A stretch of 64,000 nucleotides of DNA from Streptomyces pseudovenezuelae (GTDB lineage Bacteria; Actinomycetota; Actinomycetes; Streptomycetales; Streptomycetaceae). Every line of letters starts with the position of its first letter. Position 1 is the first letter of the stretch. Where the stretch lies: NCBI RefSeq assembly GCF_001513955.1, contig NZ_KQ948147.1, positions 10,532 to 74,531 on the forward strand, in the 5' to 3' direction. A program made the position numbers and the translations under genes. Of the stretch, positions 27,764 through 35,495 are shown one piece after another. Below the pieces are notes generated by a model. The model saw nothing but the letters and a program-made list of their open reading frames with translations, was not told the DNA's origin and did no database searches.

Positions 27764-28396
27764 TCAGGCGCGCTGCCTCCGCAGCAGGTGCTCGCGTGCC
27801 GCCGCGTCCCCGGGGCCGTCCCGGTCCGCCAGCCGGTCCGCGATCCGCTCCCGCACTTCGGCGTCCCTCTTGCCCGCGTACTTGAACTTCGCCCGCACAC
27901 CGGTCACTTCCAGCCGCAGCCCGCGAATCCCCGACAGCATCCGCCCGTACGGCACCTCGCCCACCGCCACCCGTGCGGAACCGCCCTCCGGCTGGAAGTG
28001 GCCGACCTGGCGGTTCAGGAGCGCGGCCTTCTCCGCCGGGTCGTCCACCAGGTACGCCCGGCACCGCAGTTGGACCGCCGCGTAGAAACTCGTGGGCGTA
28101 CCGTGCTCGGACGGTCCGTCCGGGTCGGCCTGCCACGGGCCCGGGACGTACGCGTAGTCGTCGACCACGCTCAGCAGGCAGTCCGGGTTCGCCTCCAGCG
28201 CGGCCCACAGCGGGTTGGGCCGTGCGAGATGGGTGAGGACCTCGCCCCGCGCGGGGTCGTGGACGAAGTGCAGCGGCTGCACGAACGGCGGCTCGCCGGC
28301 GGGGCCGTTGACGGCGAGCTGCCCGAAGTCGTGGACGGTGAGCCACTGGTGCCACTCGGCGTCGTCACGGGCCGCGTCCCAGGGGTGGATCAGCAT
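27764..28396 (-). CDS. FMN-binding split-barrel protein, PaiB family
   Basis: Cytoplasmic protein of 210 residues. The start MLIHPWDAARDD, then PFVQPLHFVHD, LARPNPLWAALE and GIRGLRLEVTGVRAKFK, match the PaiB/FMN-binding negative regulator family. PaiB in Bacillus lowers protease and sporulation genes; the biochemical role is unclear. Its ATG overlaps the stop of the upstream split-barrel gene (TGATG), so the two form an operon that is read away from the MocR gene. Confidence 0.9.
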   Translation of the reverse strand: MLIHPWDAARDDAEWHQWLTVHDFGQLAVNGPAGEPPFVQPLHFVHDPARGEVLTHLARPNPLWAALEANPDCLLSVVDDYAYVPGPWQADPDGPSEHGTPTSFYAAVQLRCRAYLVDDPAEKAALLNRQVGHFQPEGGSARVAVGEVPYGRMLSGIRGLRLEVTGVRAKFKYAGKRDAEVRERIADRLADRDGPGDAAAREHLLRRQRA

Positions 28397-29091
28397 CACA
28401 GCGCCGCGAGGTAGTCCGGGACCTCGGTGCCGGGGTCCAGGTGTGAGTCGGCGATCGGGGTGCCGTAGCCCTTGCGCAGCGGGAGCAGGCCGGCCCAGTG
28501 GGGGAGGGCGAGGTCCTCGGGTTCGTCGTTGACACCGCCGGTGCGGAGCTTGGCGGAGACCTCGTCGAGGTCGAGGCGGATGACGGCGGTGGCGGCCAGT
28601 TCCTTCTTGTTGGCGGGGCGGGAGTCGAGAGCCCGCCCGGGGACCACGTGGTCGACCAGGGCGTCGAGGGCGAGGCGCCTCTCCTCGGGGTCCGTCACGT
28701 CGTAGGCGAGTCCGTGCACCACCACCGAGCGGTAGTTGATCGAGTGGTGGAAGGCCGAGCGGGCCAGGACCAGGGCGTCGACATGGGTGACCGTCAGGCA
28801 CACCGGCAGCCCCGGGTCCGCCTGGCCGGTCATCCGCAGCGGGCGCGAACCGGTCGAGCCGTGGACGTAAAGACGCTCGCCCACCCGGCCGTACAGCGTG
28901 GGCAGCACCACCGGGGCGCCGTCCCGCACGAAGCCGAGGTGGCAGACGTATCCCTCGTCGAGTATCGAGTGCACCAGTTCCCTGTCGTACGAGGCCCGGC
29001 CGGGGGAGCGCGTCGGGACGGTGCGGTCGGTCGGTGCGTAGGCGGTCGGCTCCGGCGTGGTCGCGGGGGGCCCCTGCATTGCGGTCTCCAT
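28396..29091 (-). CDS. Pyridoxamine 5'-phosphate oxidase-like FMN protein
   Basis: Split-barrel flavin protein of 231 residues. The core ILDEGYVCHLGFVRDGAPVVLPTLYGRVGERLYVHGS and the block FHHSINYRSVVVHG are typical of the PNPOx-like group, close to those once annotated as 5-nitroimidazole resistance-like. The first 30 residues are unordered. It starts one base before a TGCACTAGTGCA palindrome that also covers the promoter of the divergent MocR gene, so the regulator probably controls it. A function in vitamin B6 use is possible but not shown. Confidence 0.9.
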   Translation of the reverse strand: METAMQGPPATTPEPTAYAPTDRTVPTRSPGRASYDRELVHSILDEGYVCHLGFVRDGAPVVLPTLYGRVGERLYVHGSTGSRPLRMTGQADPGLPVCLTVTHVDALVLARSAFHHSINYRSVVVHGLAYDVTDPEERRLALDALVDHVVPGRALDSRPANKKELAATAVIRLDLDEVSAKLRTGGVNDEPEDLALPHWAGLLPLRKGYGTPIADSHLDPGTEVPDYLAAL

Positions 29092-29107
29092 TGCACTAGT
29101 GCATAAT
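29079..29107 (+). promoter_or_regulatory. MocR promoter with palindromic operator
   Basis: TTGCGG (29079-29084), 17-base spacer and CATAAT (29102-29107) precede the GTG of the MocR gene by seven bases. The perfect 12-bp palindrome TGCACTAGTGCA (29092-29103) overlaps the -10 box, and a further GTGCTAG half-site follows at 29115. The direct-plus-inverted layout is common for MocR/PdxR regulators. Confidence 0.75.
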
Positions 29108-29114
29108 CTGCTTT

Positions 29115-30449
29115 GTGCTAGGAGAATATCGGATCGAAGGGCGACGCGCAGCGGAGATTGCGGCGAGCGTCGAGCAAGCGGTGGGTGCCGGGGAGCTGCG
29201 GCCGGGTCAACTGCTGCCTCCTATGCGGGAGTTGGCGAACGAGCTGGGCGTGAATCCCAACACGGTCGCGGCGGCGTACCGCACCCTGCGCGAGCGCGGG
29301 GTCATCGAGACCGCCGGCCGCAGGGGCAGCCGGGTCCGGCCGAAGCCGGCGACCACGGGCCGCGAGGACATCCGGGTGGAGGTGCCGGAGGGGGTGCGGA
29401 ACGTGGCGAACGGCAACCCGGACCCCGCGCTGCTGCCCCCGCTGGCGCCCGCCTTCGCGGCGGCCGCCGAACAGGGCGACCGGGAGCCGGTCCTGTACGG
29501 GGAAGCGAGCGTCGACCCGGAGCTGGCCCGCCTGGCGCGCGAGGCGCTCGACGCGGACGGCGTCCCGGCCGGCCCGCTCGCCGTCGGCTCCGGATCGCTC
29601 GACGTGATCGAGCGTGTCCTGGCCGCCCACCTCAAGCCCGGCGACACGGTCGCCGTGGAGGACCCCGGCTGGGGCAGCCTCCTCGACCTGGTCCCGGCAC
29701 TGGGGCTGCGGATCGCCCCGGTGGGCGTGGACGACGAGGGGCCGCTGCCCGACGACGTCCGCAGGGCCCTGGATGCGGGCGCCCGGGCTCTGATCGTCAC
29801 CGACCGGGCCCAGAACCCGACCGGCGCCTCGGTGACCGCCACGCGCGCGCGTGCTCTCCGCGCGGTCCTCGTGGACCACCCGGACATCCTCCTCGTCGAG
29901 GACGACCACGGCCACGGCATCGTCGACCTCGCCCTGCACCCGCTGGCCGGAGACACCCGCCACTGGGCCTTCGTCCGCTCGGTGGCCAAGGCCTACGGCC
30001 CCGATCTGCGCCTCGCCGTCCTCACCGGCGACGAGGTCACCGTCGACCGCGTCCACGGCCGTCACCGCCTGGGCCCCGGCTGGGTCAGCCGCATCACCCA
30101 GCGGGCGGTGGTGCACCTGTGGGCGGACGGCGTACTGGACACCGCGAAGGTGGCGGCCGCCTACCGCGAGCGCCGCGACCGGCTGATCGACGCGCTGGCG
30201 GAACGCGGCGTCGAGGCCCACGGCCGCAGCGGCCTCAATGTGTGGATCCCGGTCCCGGACGAGACGGGCGCGGTGTCCCGTCTCCTGCACGCGGGCTGGG
30301 CGGTGGCCCCGGGTGCCCGCTTCAGGATGGGCGCACCGCAGGGCATCAGGGTGACCGTGGCCGCGCTGCGGGACGCCGAGGTCGCCCCCTTGGCGGACGC
30401 CGTCGCAAGGGCGCTGGGCCCGGCGCGACCCGCGGGCACGTACAGGTGA
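29115..30449 (+). CDS. MocR/PdxR-type regulator (GntR HTH fused to aminotransferase fold)
   Basis: Transcription factor of 444 residues. Residues 10-75 are a GntR winged helix (LPPMRELANELGVNPNTVAAAYRTLRERGVIET); the rest is a class I aminotransferase fold that senses PLP. The PLP lysine is about K292 in SVAKAYGPDLRL, and AQNPTG is the substrate loop. The message appears leaderless. It is divergent from a PNPOx-like gene and shares a palindromic operator with it, as PdxR-type regulators often do with their targets. Whether it acts on B6 genes or an amino acid pathway is unknown. Confidence 0.93.
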   Translation: MLGEYRIEGRRAAEIAASVEQAVGAGELRPGQLLPPMRELANELGVNPNTVAAAYRTLRERGVIETAGRRGSRVRPKPATTGREDIRVEVPEGVRNVANGNPDPALLPPLAPAFAAAAEQGDREPVLYGEASVDPELARLAREALDADGVPAGPLAVGSGSLDVIERVLAAHLKPGDTVAVEDPGWGSLLDLVPALGLRIAPVGVDDEGPLPDDVRRALDAGARALIVTDRAQNPTGASVTATRARALRAVLVDHPDILLVEDDHGHGIVDLALHPLAGDTRHWAFVRSVAKAYGPDLRLAVLTGDEVTVDRVHGRHRLGPGWVSRITQRAVVHLWADGVLDTAKVAAAYRERRDRLIDALAERGVEAHGRSGLNVWIPVPDETGAVSRLLHAGWAVAPGARFRMGAPQGIRVTVAALRDAEVAPLADAVARALGPARPAGTYR

Positions 30450-30481
30450 GTCGCCTGAGGGGCCCGCTGTGGCGCCGCCCC

Positions 30482-31405
30482 TCAGGCGCGTCGGCGCACC
30501 TGTGTGAGCGCGGCCCCCGCCAGCACCACCACCGCCCCCACCGGCGTGGACCAACGCAACGACTCCCCGAGCACCGCGACGCCCGCCGCCGTGGCGATGA
30601 CCGGAATGAAGTACGTGACCATCTGTGCGGTGGTCGGCCCGACCTCGGCGACCAGCCCGTACTGCAGGAGCACCGCCAGTCCCGTGCCGAGCGCCCCCAG
30701 AGCGGCGACGGCGAGCAGGGGCAGCAGGTGCACGTGGGTCGGCACACCGGCGAACAGCGGGGTCACCAGCGCCAGTTGCAGGGTCACCAGCAGCAACTGC
30801 GCCCCCGTCAGGGATATGTGGGAGTGCCCGACCCCGGCCAGCGTCCGGCGCACGTAGATCCACCCGACCGGATAGCTGAGCGAGGCCAGCAGGGCCATCG
30901 CCGTCCCCCTGCCGTCCAGTCCGCTGAAGCCCTGCCATGCGCCGAGAACCGTCAGCACCCCCAGGAACCCGAGCCCGAGCCCCGCGACCCGCACGCGCGT
31001 GGGCCGGTCCTCGGACAGGGCGACGAGGGACAGGGCCATTCCCCACAACGGCGAGGTCGCGTTGCAGATCCCCGCCAGCGTGGAGGGGATCGTCAGTTCC
31101 GCGTAGGCGAAGAGCGAGAACGGCAGCGCGTTCAGCAGGAACCCGGCGACCGCCAGATGCCCCCATGTCCGCCCCCCGCGGGGGAGCCGCTCCCGCTTCA
31201 CCGCCATCGCGGCGGCGAGCACCAGCGTCCCGAACACCAGGCGCCCGAGCGTCACCTGGAAGGGGGCGTACCCCTCGGTGCCCACCTTGATGAGGAGAAA
31301 GCTGAACCCCCAGATCAGCGAGAGCACACCGAAGCGCAGACGCCAGTCGAGGGCGGGACGGCGGGCGGCCAGGACGGGGGCCTCGGTGGCGGTCGCGGTG
31401 GTCAT
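30482..31405 (-). CDS. EamA/DMT-family transporter
   Basis: Ten-helix transporter of 307 residues (LIWGFSFLLIKVGTEGYAPFQ; ... AQMVTYFIPVIATAAGVAVLGESLRW). It starts at the ATG of MTTATATEAP; a frame 12 codons longer is possible but passes through the operator region. It is divergent from a LysR gene with a 74-base shared control region, the classic target-regulator layout. The substrate would be the LysR effector, unknown here. Its 3' end converges on the MocR gene. Confidence 0.92.
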   Translation of the reverse strand: MTTATATEAPVLAARRPALDWRLRFGVLSLIWGFSFLLIKVGTEGYAPFQVTLGRLVFGTLVLAAAMAVKRERLPRGGRTWGHLAVAGFLLNALPFSLFAYAELTIPSTLAGICNATSPLWGMALSLVALSEDRPTRVRVAGLGLGFLGVLTVLGAWQGFSGLDGRGTAMALLASLSYPVGWIYVRRTLAGVGHSHISLTGAQLLLVTLQLALVTPLFAGVPTHVHLLPLLAVAALGALGTGLAVLLQYGLVAEVGPTTAQMVTYFIPVIATAAGVAVLGESLRWSTPVGAVVVLAGAALTQVRRRA

Positions 31406-31427
31406 ACCGGCCACGATCCGGCAAGCG

Positions 31428-31472
31428 ATCTCGTAGCACAAGCGAGTATTTCCGCGAGATATCTCGTAGTAT
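31428..31472. promoter_or_regulatory. LysR / EamA divergent control region
   Basis: ATCTCGTAG occurs twice, 33 bp apart (31428-31436 and 31461-31469), and the second copy overlaps the perfect palindrome CGAGATATCTCG (31455-31466). TAGTAT (31467-31472) is a -10 box seven bases before the LysR ATG. LysR tetramers normally bind a pair of such sites and repress their own promoter. Confidence 0.7.
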
Positions 31473-31479
31473 TGCTTAC

Positions 31480-32382
31480 ATGTTGAACCTGGAGCGCCTG
31501 CGCACCCTCGACGCCCTCGCCCGGCACGGCTCGGTCAGCGGCGCCGCCGAGGGTCTGCACATCACCACCTCGGCCGTCTCGCAGCAGATGTCCAAGCTGG
31601 AGCGCGAGGTGGGCCAGCAGCTCCTCGCCAAGAACGGCAGGGGAGTGCGGCTCACCGACGCCGGCCGGCTCCTCGCCGACCACGCGGCGCGCATCCTGTC
31701 CCAGGTCGAGCTCGCGCAGTCCGATCTGGAGGCCCAACGTGGGCAGGTGGTGGGGGAGTTGCGGCTCGCCGCGTTCCCGACGGCGGCGCGGGGGCTGTTC
31801 CCGGCCGCGATCGCCGGGCTGCGTGCGGCGCATCCCGGGCTGCGGATCGGCTCGCGCGAGATGGAGCCGGAATCCGCGGTCCAGGCGGTGATCCGCGGGG
31901 ACTTCGACCTCGCGGTCGTCCTGGACTGGTACAACAAGCCGCTGCCGATGCCGGACGGACTGGTGAAGGCCTCGATCGTCGACGACACCGCCGACGTGGC
32001 GATGCCCGCGACCCACCGCCACGCGCACCGCGACGAGGTCGACCTGGAGGACTTCGCCGACGACGACTGGGTCACCTGGGGCGAGAGCGAGTTCTGCGAC
32101 GAGTGGCTGATGCACACCCTGCGCTCCAAGGGGATCGAACCCCGAGTCGCGCACCGCGCGGAGGAGCATCCGACCCAACTCGCCCTGGTCGGGGCCGGAC
32201 TGGGCGTGTGCGTGGCGCCCCGGCTCGGACGCGGGCCGGTCCCGGAGGGGGTGCGGACCGTGCCCGTGCGGCAGTCGGTCAGCCGGCACATCTACGCCGT
32301 GTGGCGCGCGGACGCCGACCGCCGCCCGTCGATCCGGGCGGCGGTGGAGGCGCTGAAGTCGGCGGCGGAACAGGCCGTCTGA
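31480..32382 (+). CDS. LysR-family transcriptional regulator
   Basis: Regulator of 300 residues. The N-terminal HTH reads LERLRTLDALARHGSVSGAAEGLHITTSAVSQQMSKLERE; the C-terminal two-thirds is the effector-binding fold. The ATG is only seven bases after a TAGTAT box, so the mRNA is probably leaderless. It is divergent from the EamA gene, which is its likely target. It ends one base before the stop of the flavin protein gene on the other strand. Confidence 0.94.
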   Translation: MLNLERLRTLDALARHGSVSGAAEGLHITTSAVSQQMSKLEREVGQQLLAKNGRGVRLTDAGRLLADHAARILSQVELAQSDLEAQRGQVVGELRLAAFPTAARGLFPAAIAGLRAAHPGLRIGSREMEPESAVQAVIRGDFDLAVVLDWYNKPLPMPDGLVKASIVDDTADVAMPATHRHAHRDEVDLEDFADDDWVTWGESEFCDEWLMHTLRSKGIEPRVAHRAEEHPTQLALVGAGLGVCVAPRLGRGPVPEGVRTVPVRQSVSRHIYAVWRADADRRPSIRAAVEALKSAAEQAV

Positions 32383-32383
32383 G

Positions 32384-32851
32384 TCAGGCGGAGCCCAGCT
32401 TGCGGAAGTCCCAGGAGACGATCTTCTCGGGGGTCAGCCGTATCCACGCGTGCCGTCCGTCGTGCGGCATCTCCTCCAGGCGGAAGTTCTTGCGGGCGAA
32501 CAGCGTCTCGGGGACGTCGAGTTCGGCGCGGAGCTCGCCGGTGCGCGGGGCCTCGCCCACGAAGTCCACGGTCCCCGACAGCTCCACGCCGCGCAGTTCG
32601 TCGTACTCCTCACCCGTGTCCACCACGATCGCGACCCGCGGATCCCGCCGGAGATCCGTCCAGCGCTTGCTGCGCACCACGGAGTACAGCCACATCGAGG
32701 TGCCGTCCCAGGCGAACCAGAGCGTGCTGACATGCGGAGCGCCGTCGGTGGACACCGTGGCGACCCGGCAGGTGCGCTGACTGGTGAGGAACTCGTCCAG
32801 TTCACCCGGCGTCATCATGATCTTCCGGCCCCGGCGCTGTGTGACGGTCAT
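32384..32851 (-). CDS. Split-barrel FMN/F420-dependent oxidoreductase-like protein
   Basis: Cytoplasmic protein of 155 residues, PNPOx-like: CRVATVSTDGAPHVSTLWFAWDGTSMWLYS, RSKRWTDLRRDPRVAIVVDTG, and W at the C-terminus. This form is common in actinobacteria, where many members use F420. The start is MTVTQRRGR, after GAGGGGGAC. It is divergent from the isochorismatase-like gene across a strong inverted repeat. Confidence 0.9.
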   Translation of the reverse strand: MTVTQRRGRKIMMTPGELDEFLTSQRTCRVATVSTDGAPHVSTLWFAWDGTSMWLYSVVRSKRWTDLRRDPRVAIVVDTGEEYDELRGVELSGTVDFVGEAPRTGELRAELDVPETLFARKNFRLEEMPHDGRHAWIRLTPEKIVSWDFRKLGSA

Positions 32852-32876
32852 GCGTCCCCCTCTTTCTCTCACGTCG

Positions 32877-32900
32877 TGTCAGAGGAGAGATCCTCTGACA
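32877..32900. promoter_or_regulatory. Strong inverted repeat between divergent genes
   Basis: TGTCAGAGGA-GAGA-TCCTCTGACA has perfect 10-bp arms. It overlaps a second inverted repeat CTGAC-ATCAC-GTCAG (32895-32909). The words TCACGTC and GTCAG recur on both flanks. A dimeric regulator could control both divergent genes from here; no regulator gene is adjacent. Confidence 0.7.
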
Positions 32901-32989
32901 TCACGTCAGAAAAGGATGGGTCGTCTTCCGTCCGCACGCAATGGTGGCTACTGTCACCGGCTCCGGGCCGTCGGCGACGAGGGGGAACC

Positions 32990-33631
32990 GTGCCGTCGTA
33001 CGAACAACTCAGCGAGCTGATCGATCCCGAGAGCACCGTCCTGCTCACCGTCGAGTGCCAGCAGGGCGTGGTCGGACCCGAGAGCGCCCTGCCCGAACTC
33101 GCCCGTGCGGCACGGACCTCGGGCGCTCTCGCCAACATCGCCCGGCTGGTCGCCGCCGCGCACGGGAGCGGGGTCCAGGTGATCCACGCGATCGCCGAAC
33201 GCCGTCCGGACGGACGCGGCGCGAACCGCAACGCCCGCCTCTTCCACGCCGCCGAGCGCCTGCCCGTCCAGCAGCTGACCGGGACCACCGCCGTGCGGGT
33301 GGCGGCCCCCATCGAGGTGGGCGAGGAGGACATCGTCGTACGACGGCTGCACGGCCTCTCGCCCATCCAGGGCACCGAGGTCGACGCGCTGCTGCGCAAC
33401 CTCGGCTGCCGCACCCTCCTCGTCACCGGGGTCTCCGCCAACGTGGCGGTGCCCAACGCCGTCTTCGACGCGGTGAACCGCGGCTACCACGCCCTGGTGG
33501 TGACGGACGCCGTCGCCGGAGTGCCCATCGACTACACCCCGGCGATGATCCGCCATACGCTCGCCCTCGTCGCCACCCTCGCGACCACGGACGAGGTCCT
33601 GGGCTGTCTCCGACGGCCCCGCCGCGCCTGA
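32990..33631 (+). CDS. Isochorismatase-like cysteine hydrolase
   Basis: Hydrolase of 213 residues in the isochorismatase/nicotinamidase superfamily. The catalytic positions are partly altered: VLLTVECQQGVVGP carries Glu-Cys-Gln where the usual catalytic Asp motif is D-x-Q, and the nucleophile cysteine region reads LLVTGVSANVAVPNAVFDAVNRGY, with Ser where Cys is expected (usually GVCTNVCV). It may therefore be a non-catalytic relative or use another nucleophile. The GTG start follows GAGGGGGA. Divergent from the flavin protein gene. Confidence 0.85.
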   Translation: MPSYEQLSELIDPESTVLLTVECQQGVVGPESALPELARAARTSGALANIARLVAAAHGSGVQVIHAIAERRPDGRGANRNARLFHAAERLPVQQLTGTTAVRVAAPIEVGEEDIVVRRLHGLSPIQGTEVDALLRNLGCRTLLVTGVSANVAVPNAVFDAVNRGYHALVVTDAVAGVPIDYTPAMIRHTLALVATLATTDEVLGCLRRPRRA

Positions 33632-33635
33632 CATC

Positions 33636-34082
33636 TCATGCCAGGGTGATCGAGTCGCCGCTGACGGTGATCTTCTCCTCGGGCAGCGGCTGGGTCGCCG
33701 GCCCCTTCTTCACGCTGCCGTCGGCCACCGAGAACTCGCTCTTGTGGCACGGACAGGTGATGACCCCGTTGGCGATGCCCGACACCGCACACCCCTGGTG
33801 GGTGCACTTCGACGAGAACGCCTTGAACTCGCCCGCCGTGGGCTGGGTGACCACCACGCCCGAGTCCTTGAAGATCTTGCCGCCGCCCTCGGGGATGTCC
33901 GAGGTCTTGGCGAGCGCACTGCCGGCTCCGGCTCCGGCTCCGGCCGCGTCCGACGCGGCCGGAGAGGGGTCGTCCTCGGACCCGCACGCGTTCAGGGTGA
34001 GGGCGAGCCCCGCCGCGCCGACCGCCGCCACGACGACCCTGCGACTGGGGGCCGATGCGGGATGAATCGATTCGCTGGCCAT
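33636..34082 (-). CDS. Tat-exported Rieske [2Fe-2S] lipoprotein
   Basis: Exported electron-transfer protein of 148 residues. It begins with a twin-arginine signal (SRRVVVAAVG) ending in a lipobox NAC, then a flexible GAGAGAGS linker encoded by a GGCTCC repeat. The Rieske cluster motif is CTHQGC ... CPCHKSEF, with both Cys-x-His pairs present. A partner is not obvious nearby. The start is preceded by GGAAGGGGAC. Confidence 0.93.
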   Translation of the reverse strand: MASESIHPASAPSRRVVVAAVGAAGLALTLNACGSEDDPSPAASDAAGAGAGAGSALAKTSDIPEGGGKIFKDSGVVVTQPTAGEFKAFSSKCTHQGCAVSGIANGVITCPCHKSEFSVADGSVKKGPATQPLPEEKITVSGDSITLA

Positions 34083-34173
34083 GCTGACGTCCCCTTCCAC
34101 GGATTCTCCGAACTGCCCTGAGGTACGGCCCCGGAGTGCCCGTTGTTCAGACACCCCCCAGTAACCTGGGGCG

Positions 34174-34929
34174 ATGCTCAAGGAAGCCATCGCGACCCGC
34201 TTCATCACGCCCCTGCGTGAGGGCGGCTCGCTGCCGGGGCTCGTCGAGGCCGACGACCACGGGACGTACGTCATCAAGTTCACCGGCGCCGGACAGGGCC
34301 GCAAGACGCTGGTCGCCGAGGTGGTGGCCGGGGAACTCGCCCGCCGGCTCGGTTTCCGGGTGCCGCGGCTCCTGACGCTCGACCTCGACCCGGACCTGGG
34401 GCTCGGCGAGCCCGACGAGCGGGTGCAGGGGCTTCTCAAGTCCAGCGGCGGCACCAACCTCGGCATGGACTTCCTCTCCGGAGCGCTCGGCTTCGACCCG
34501 CTCGCCTTCCCGGTGAGCCGCGAGGAGGCCGGCCGGATCGTCTGGTTCGACGCGCTGGTCAACAACGTCGACCGCTCCTGGCGCAACCCCAACCTGCTGT
34601 GGTGGCAGCGCGAGGTGTGGCTCATCGACCACGGCGCGACGATGATCTGGCAGCACAACTGGCCCGGCGCGGAGAAGTCCGCCGCCCGTCCCTACGACGC
34701 CTCGGACCACGTCCTGAAGCCCTTCGCGCCGGATCTCGCCGGCGCCGCCGCCGACCTGGCTCCCCGCGTCACCGAGGACCTCCTCGCCGAGGTCACCGCC
34801 GAGATCCCGGACGCCTGGCTGGCGGACGAGCCCGGCTTCGAGTCGCCGGACGCCCTCCGGCGGACCTACGCACGGCCGCTGCTCGCCCGCGCGGCCGTCG
34901 TTCACGAGCGGATCGAGGGGATCAAGTGA
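34174..34929 (+). CDS. HipA-family kinase
   Basis: Compact kinase of 251 residues. A nucleotide-binding beta region (YVIKFTGAGQGRKTLVAEVVAGELARRLG), the catalytic loop DALVNNVDRSWRNPNLLWW and the metal-binding motif LIDHGATM match the HipA-like group. HipA phosphorylates glutamyl-tRNA synthetase in E. coli. This form lacks the N-terminal HipA domain and the HipB antitoxin. The ATG follows a TAACCT box by six bases, so the mRNA may be leaderless. The GTG of the DUF3037 gene overlaps its stop, so the two are translationally coupled and probably work together. Confidence 0.88.
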   Translation: MLKEAIATRFITPLREGGSLPGLVEADDHGTYVIKFTGAGQGRKTLVAEVVAGELARRLGFRVPRLLTLDLDPDLGLGEPDERVQGLLKSSGGTNLGMDFLSGALGFDPLAFPVSREEAGRIVWFDALVNNVDRSWRNPNLLWWQREVWLIDHGATMIWQHNWPGAEKSAARPYDASDHVLKPFAPDLAGAAADLAPRVTEDLLAEVTAEIPDAWLADEPGFESPDALRRTYARPLLARAAVVHERIEGIK

Positions 34930-35342
34930 CCGAGCGCCACATCATCAGGGGCGGACGCACCGACGACCGCGAGGTCTTCGAGTACGCCCTGCTGCGGGTC
35001 GTTCCCCGGATCGAGCGCGGCGAGGGCATCAACGCCGGGGTGCTCGTGTACTGCCGTGCCAAGGCGTACGTCGGGGTGCGCACCCACCTCGACGAGGGCC
35101 GGCTGCGGGCGCTCGACCCGGACGCGGACGTGGCCGGCGTCCGGGCCGCGCTGCAGGCCGTCGAAGGGGTGTGCGCCGGTGGCGAGGCGGCCGGGCAGGC
35201 CGCGCACGACGACGCCGGGCGGCGCTTTCGCTGGCTGATCGCGCCCCGCTCCACCGTCGTCCAGCCGGGCCCCGTGCACACCGGGCTCACCACCGATCCG
35301 GCCGCCGAACCGGAGCGTCTGCTCGACCTGCTGGTCAGGTAA
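34926..35342 (+). CDS. DUF3037 protein, partner of the HipA-like kinase
   Basis: Soluble 138-residue protein with the family block EYALLRVVPRIERGEGINAGVLVYC at the N-terminus and the conserved arginine-rich end FRWLIAPRSTVVQPGPVHTGL. No enzymatic function is known. It starts by GTGA overlap with the kinase stop. This gene pair recurs in actinobacteria and some proteobacteria, which suggests that DUF3037 is a substrate, antitoxin or adaptor of the kinase. That is inference. Confidence 0.9.
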   Translation: MTERHIIRGGRTDDREVFEYALLRVVPRIERGEGINAGVLVYCRAKAYVGVRTHLDEGRLRALDPDADVAGVRAALQAVEGVCAGGEAAGQAAHDDAGRRFRWLIAPRSTVVQPGPVHTGLTTDPAAEPERLLDLLVR

Positions 35343-35367
35343 TGGATCACACCCGGCTCGTGTGGCG

Positions 35368-35396
35368 TTGACACCGCGTGCCATGGCTTCTAGCGT
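35368..35396 (+). promoter_or_regulatory. Strong promoter of the SDR gene pair
   Basis: TTGACA (35368-35373), 17-base spacer, TAGCGT (35391-35396): the best housekeeping promoter in the window. An imperfect palindrome TAAGCGGTCGCTCA (35415-35428), with AGCG-GT-CGCT core, lies just downstream of the start of transcription. Such motifs precede fatty-acid genes controlled by TetR repressors in Streptomyces; a roadblock operator is likely. Confidence 0.75.
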
Positions 35397-35495
35397 CACG
35401 TCTGCTGAAGGTACTAAGCGGTCGCTCACCACACGGGCCGTGCAACCCAGGTCGATTTCCCCAGGGCGATTTCTCAAGGGCGAGGAGAACCAGCA

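Noticed and set aside
29057..31486. Plus-strand frame of about 800 codons over MocR and EamA
   Set aside because: Out of frame with MocR and antisense to the EamA gene; no motif.
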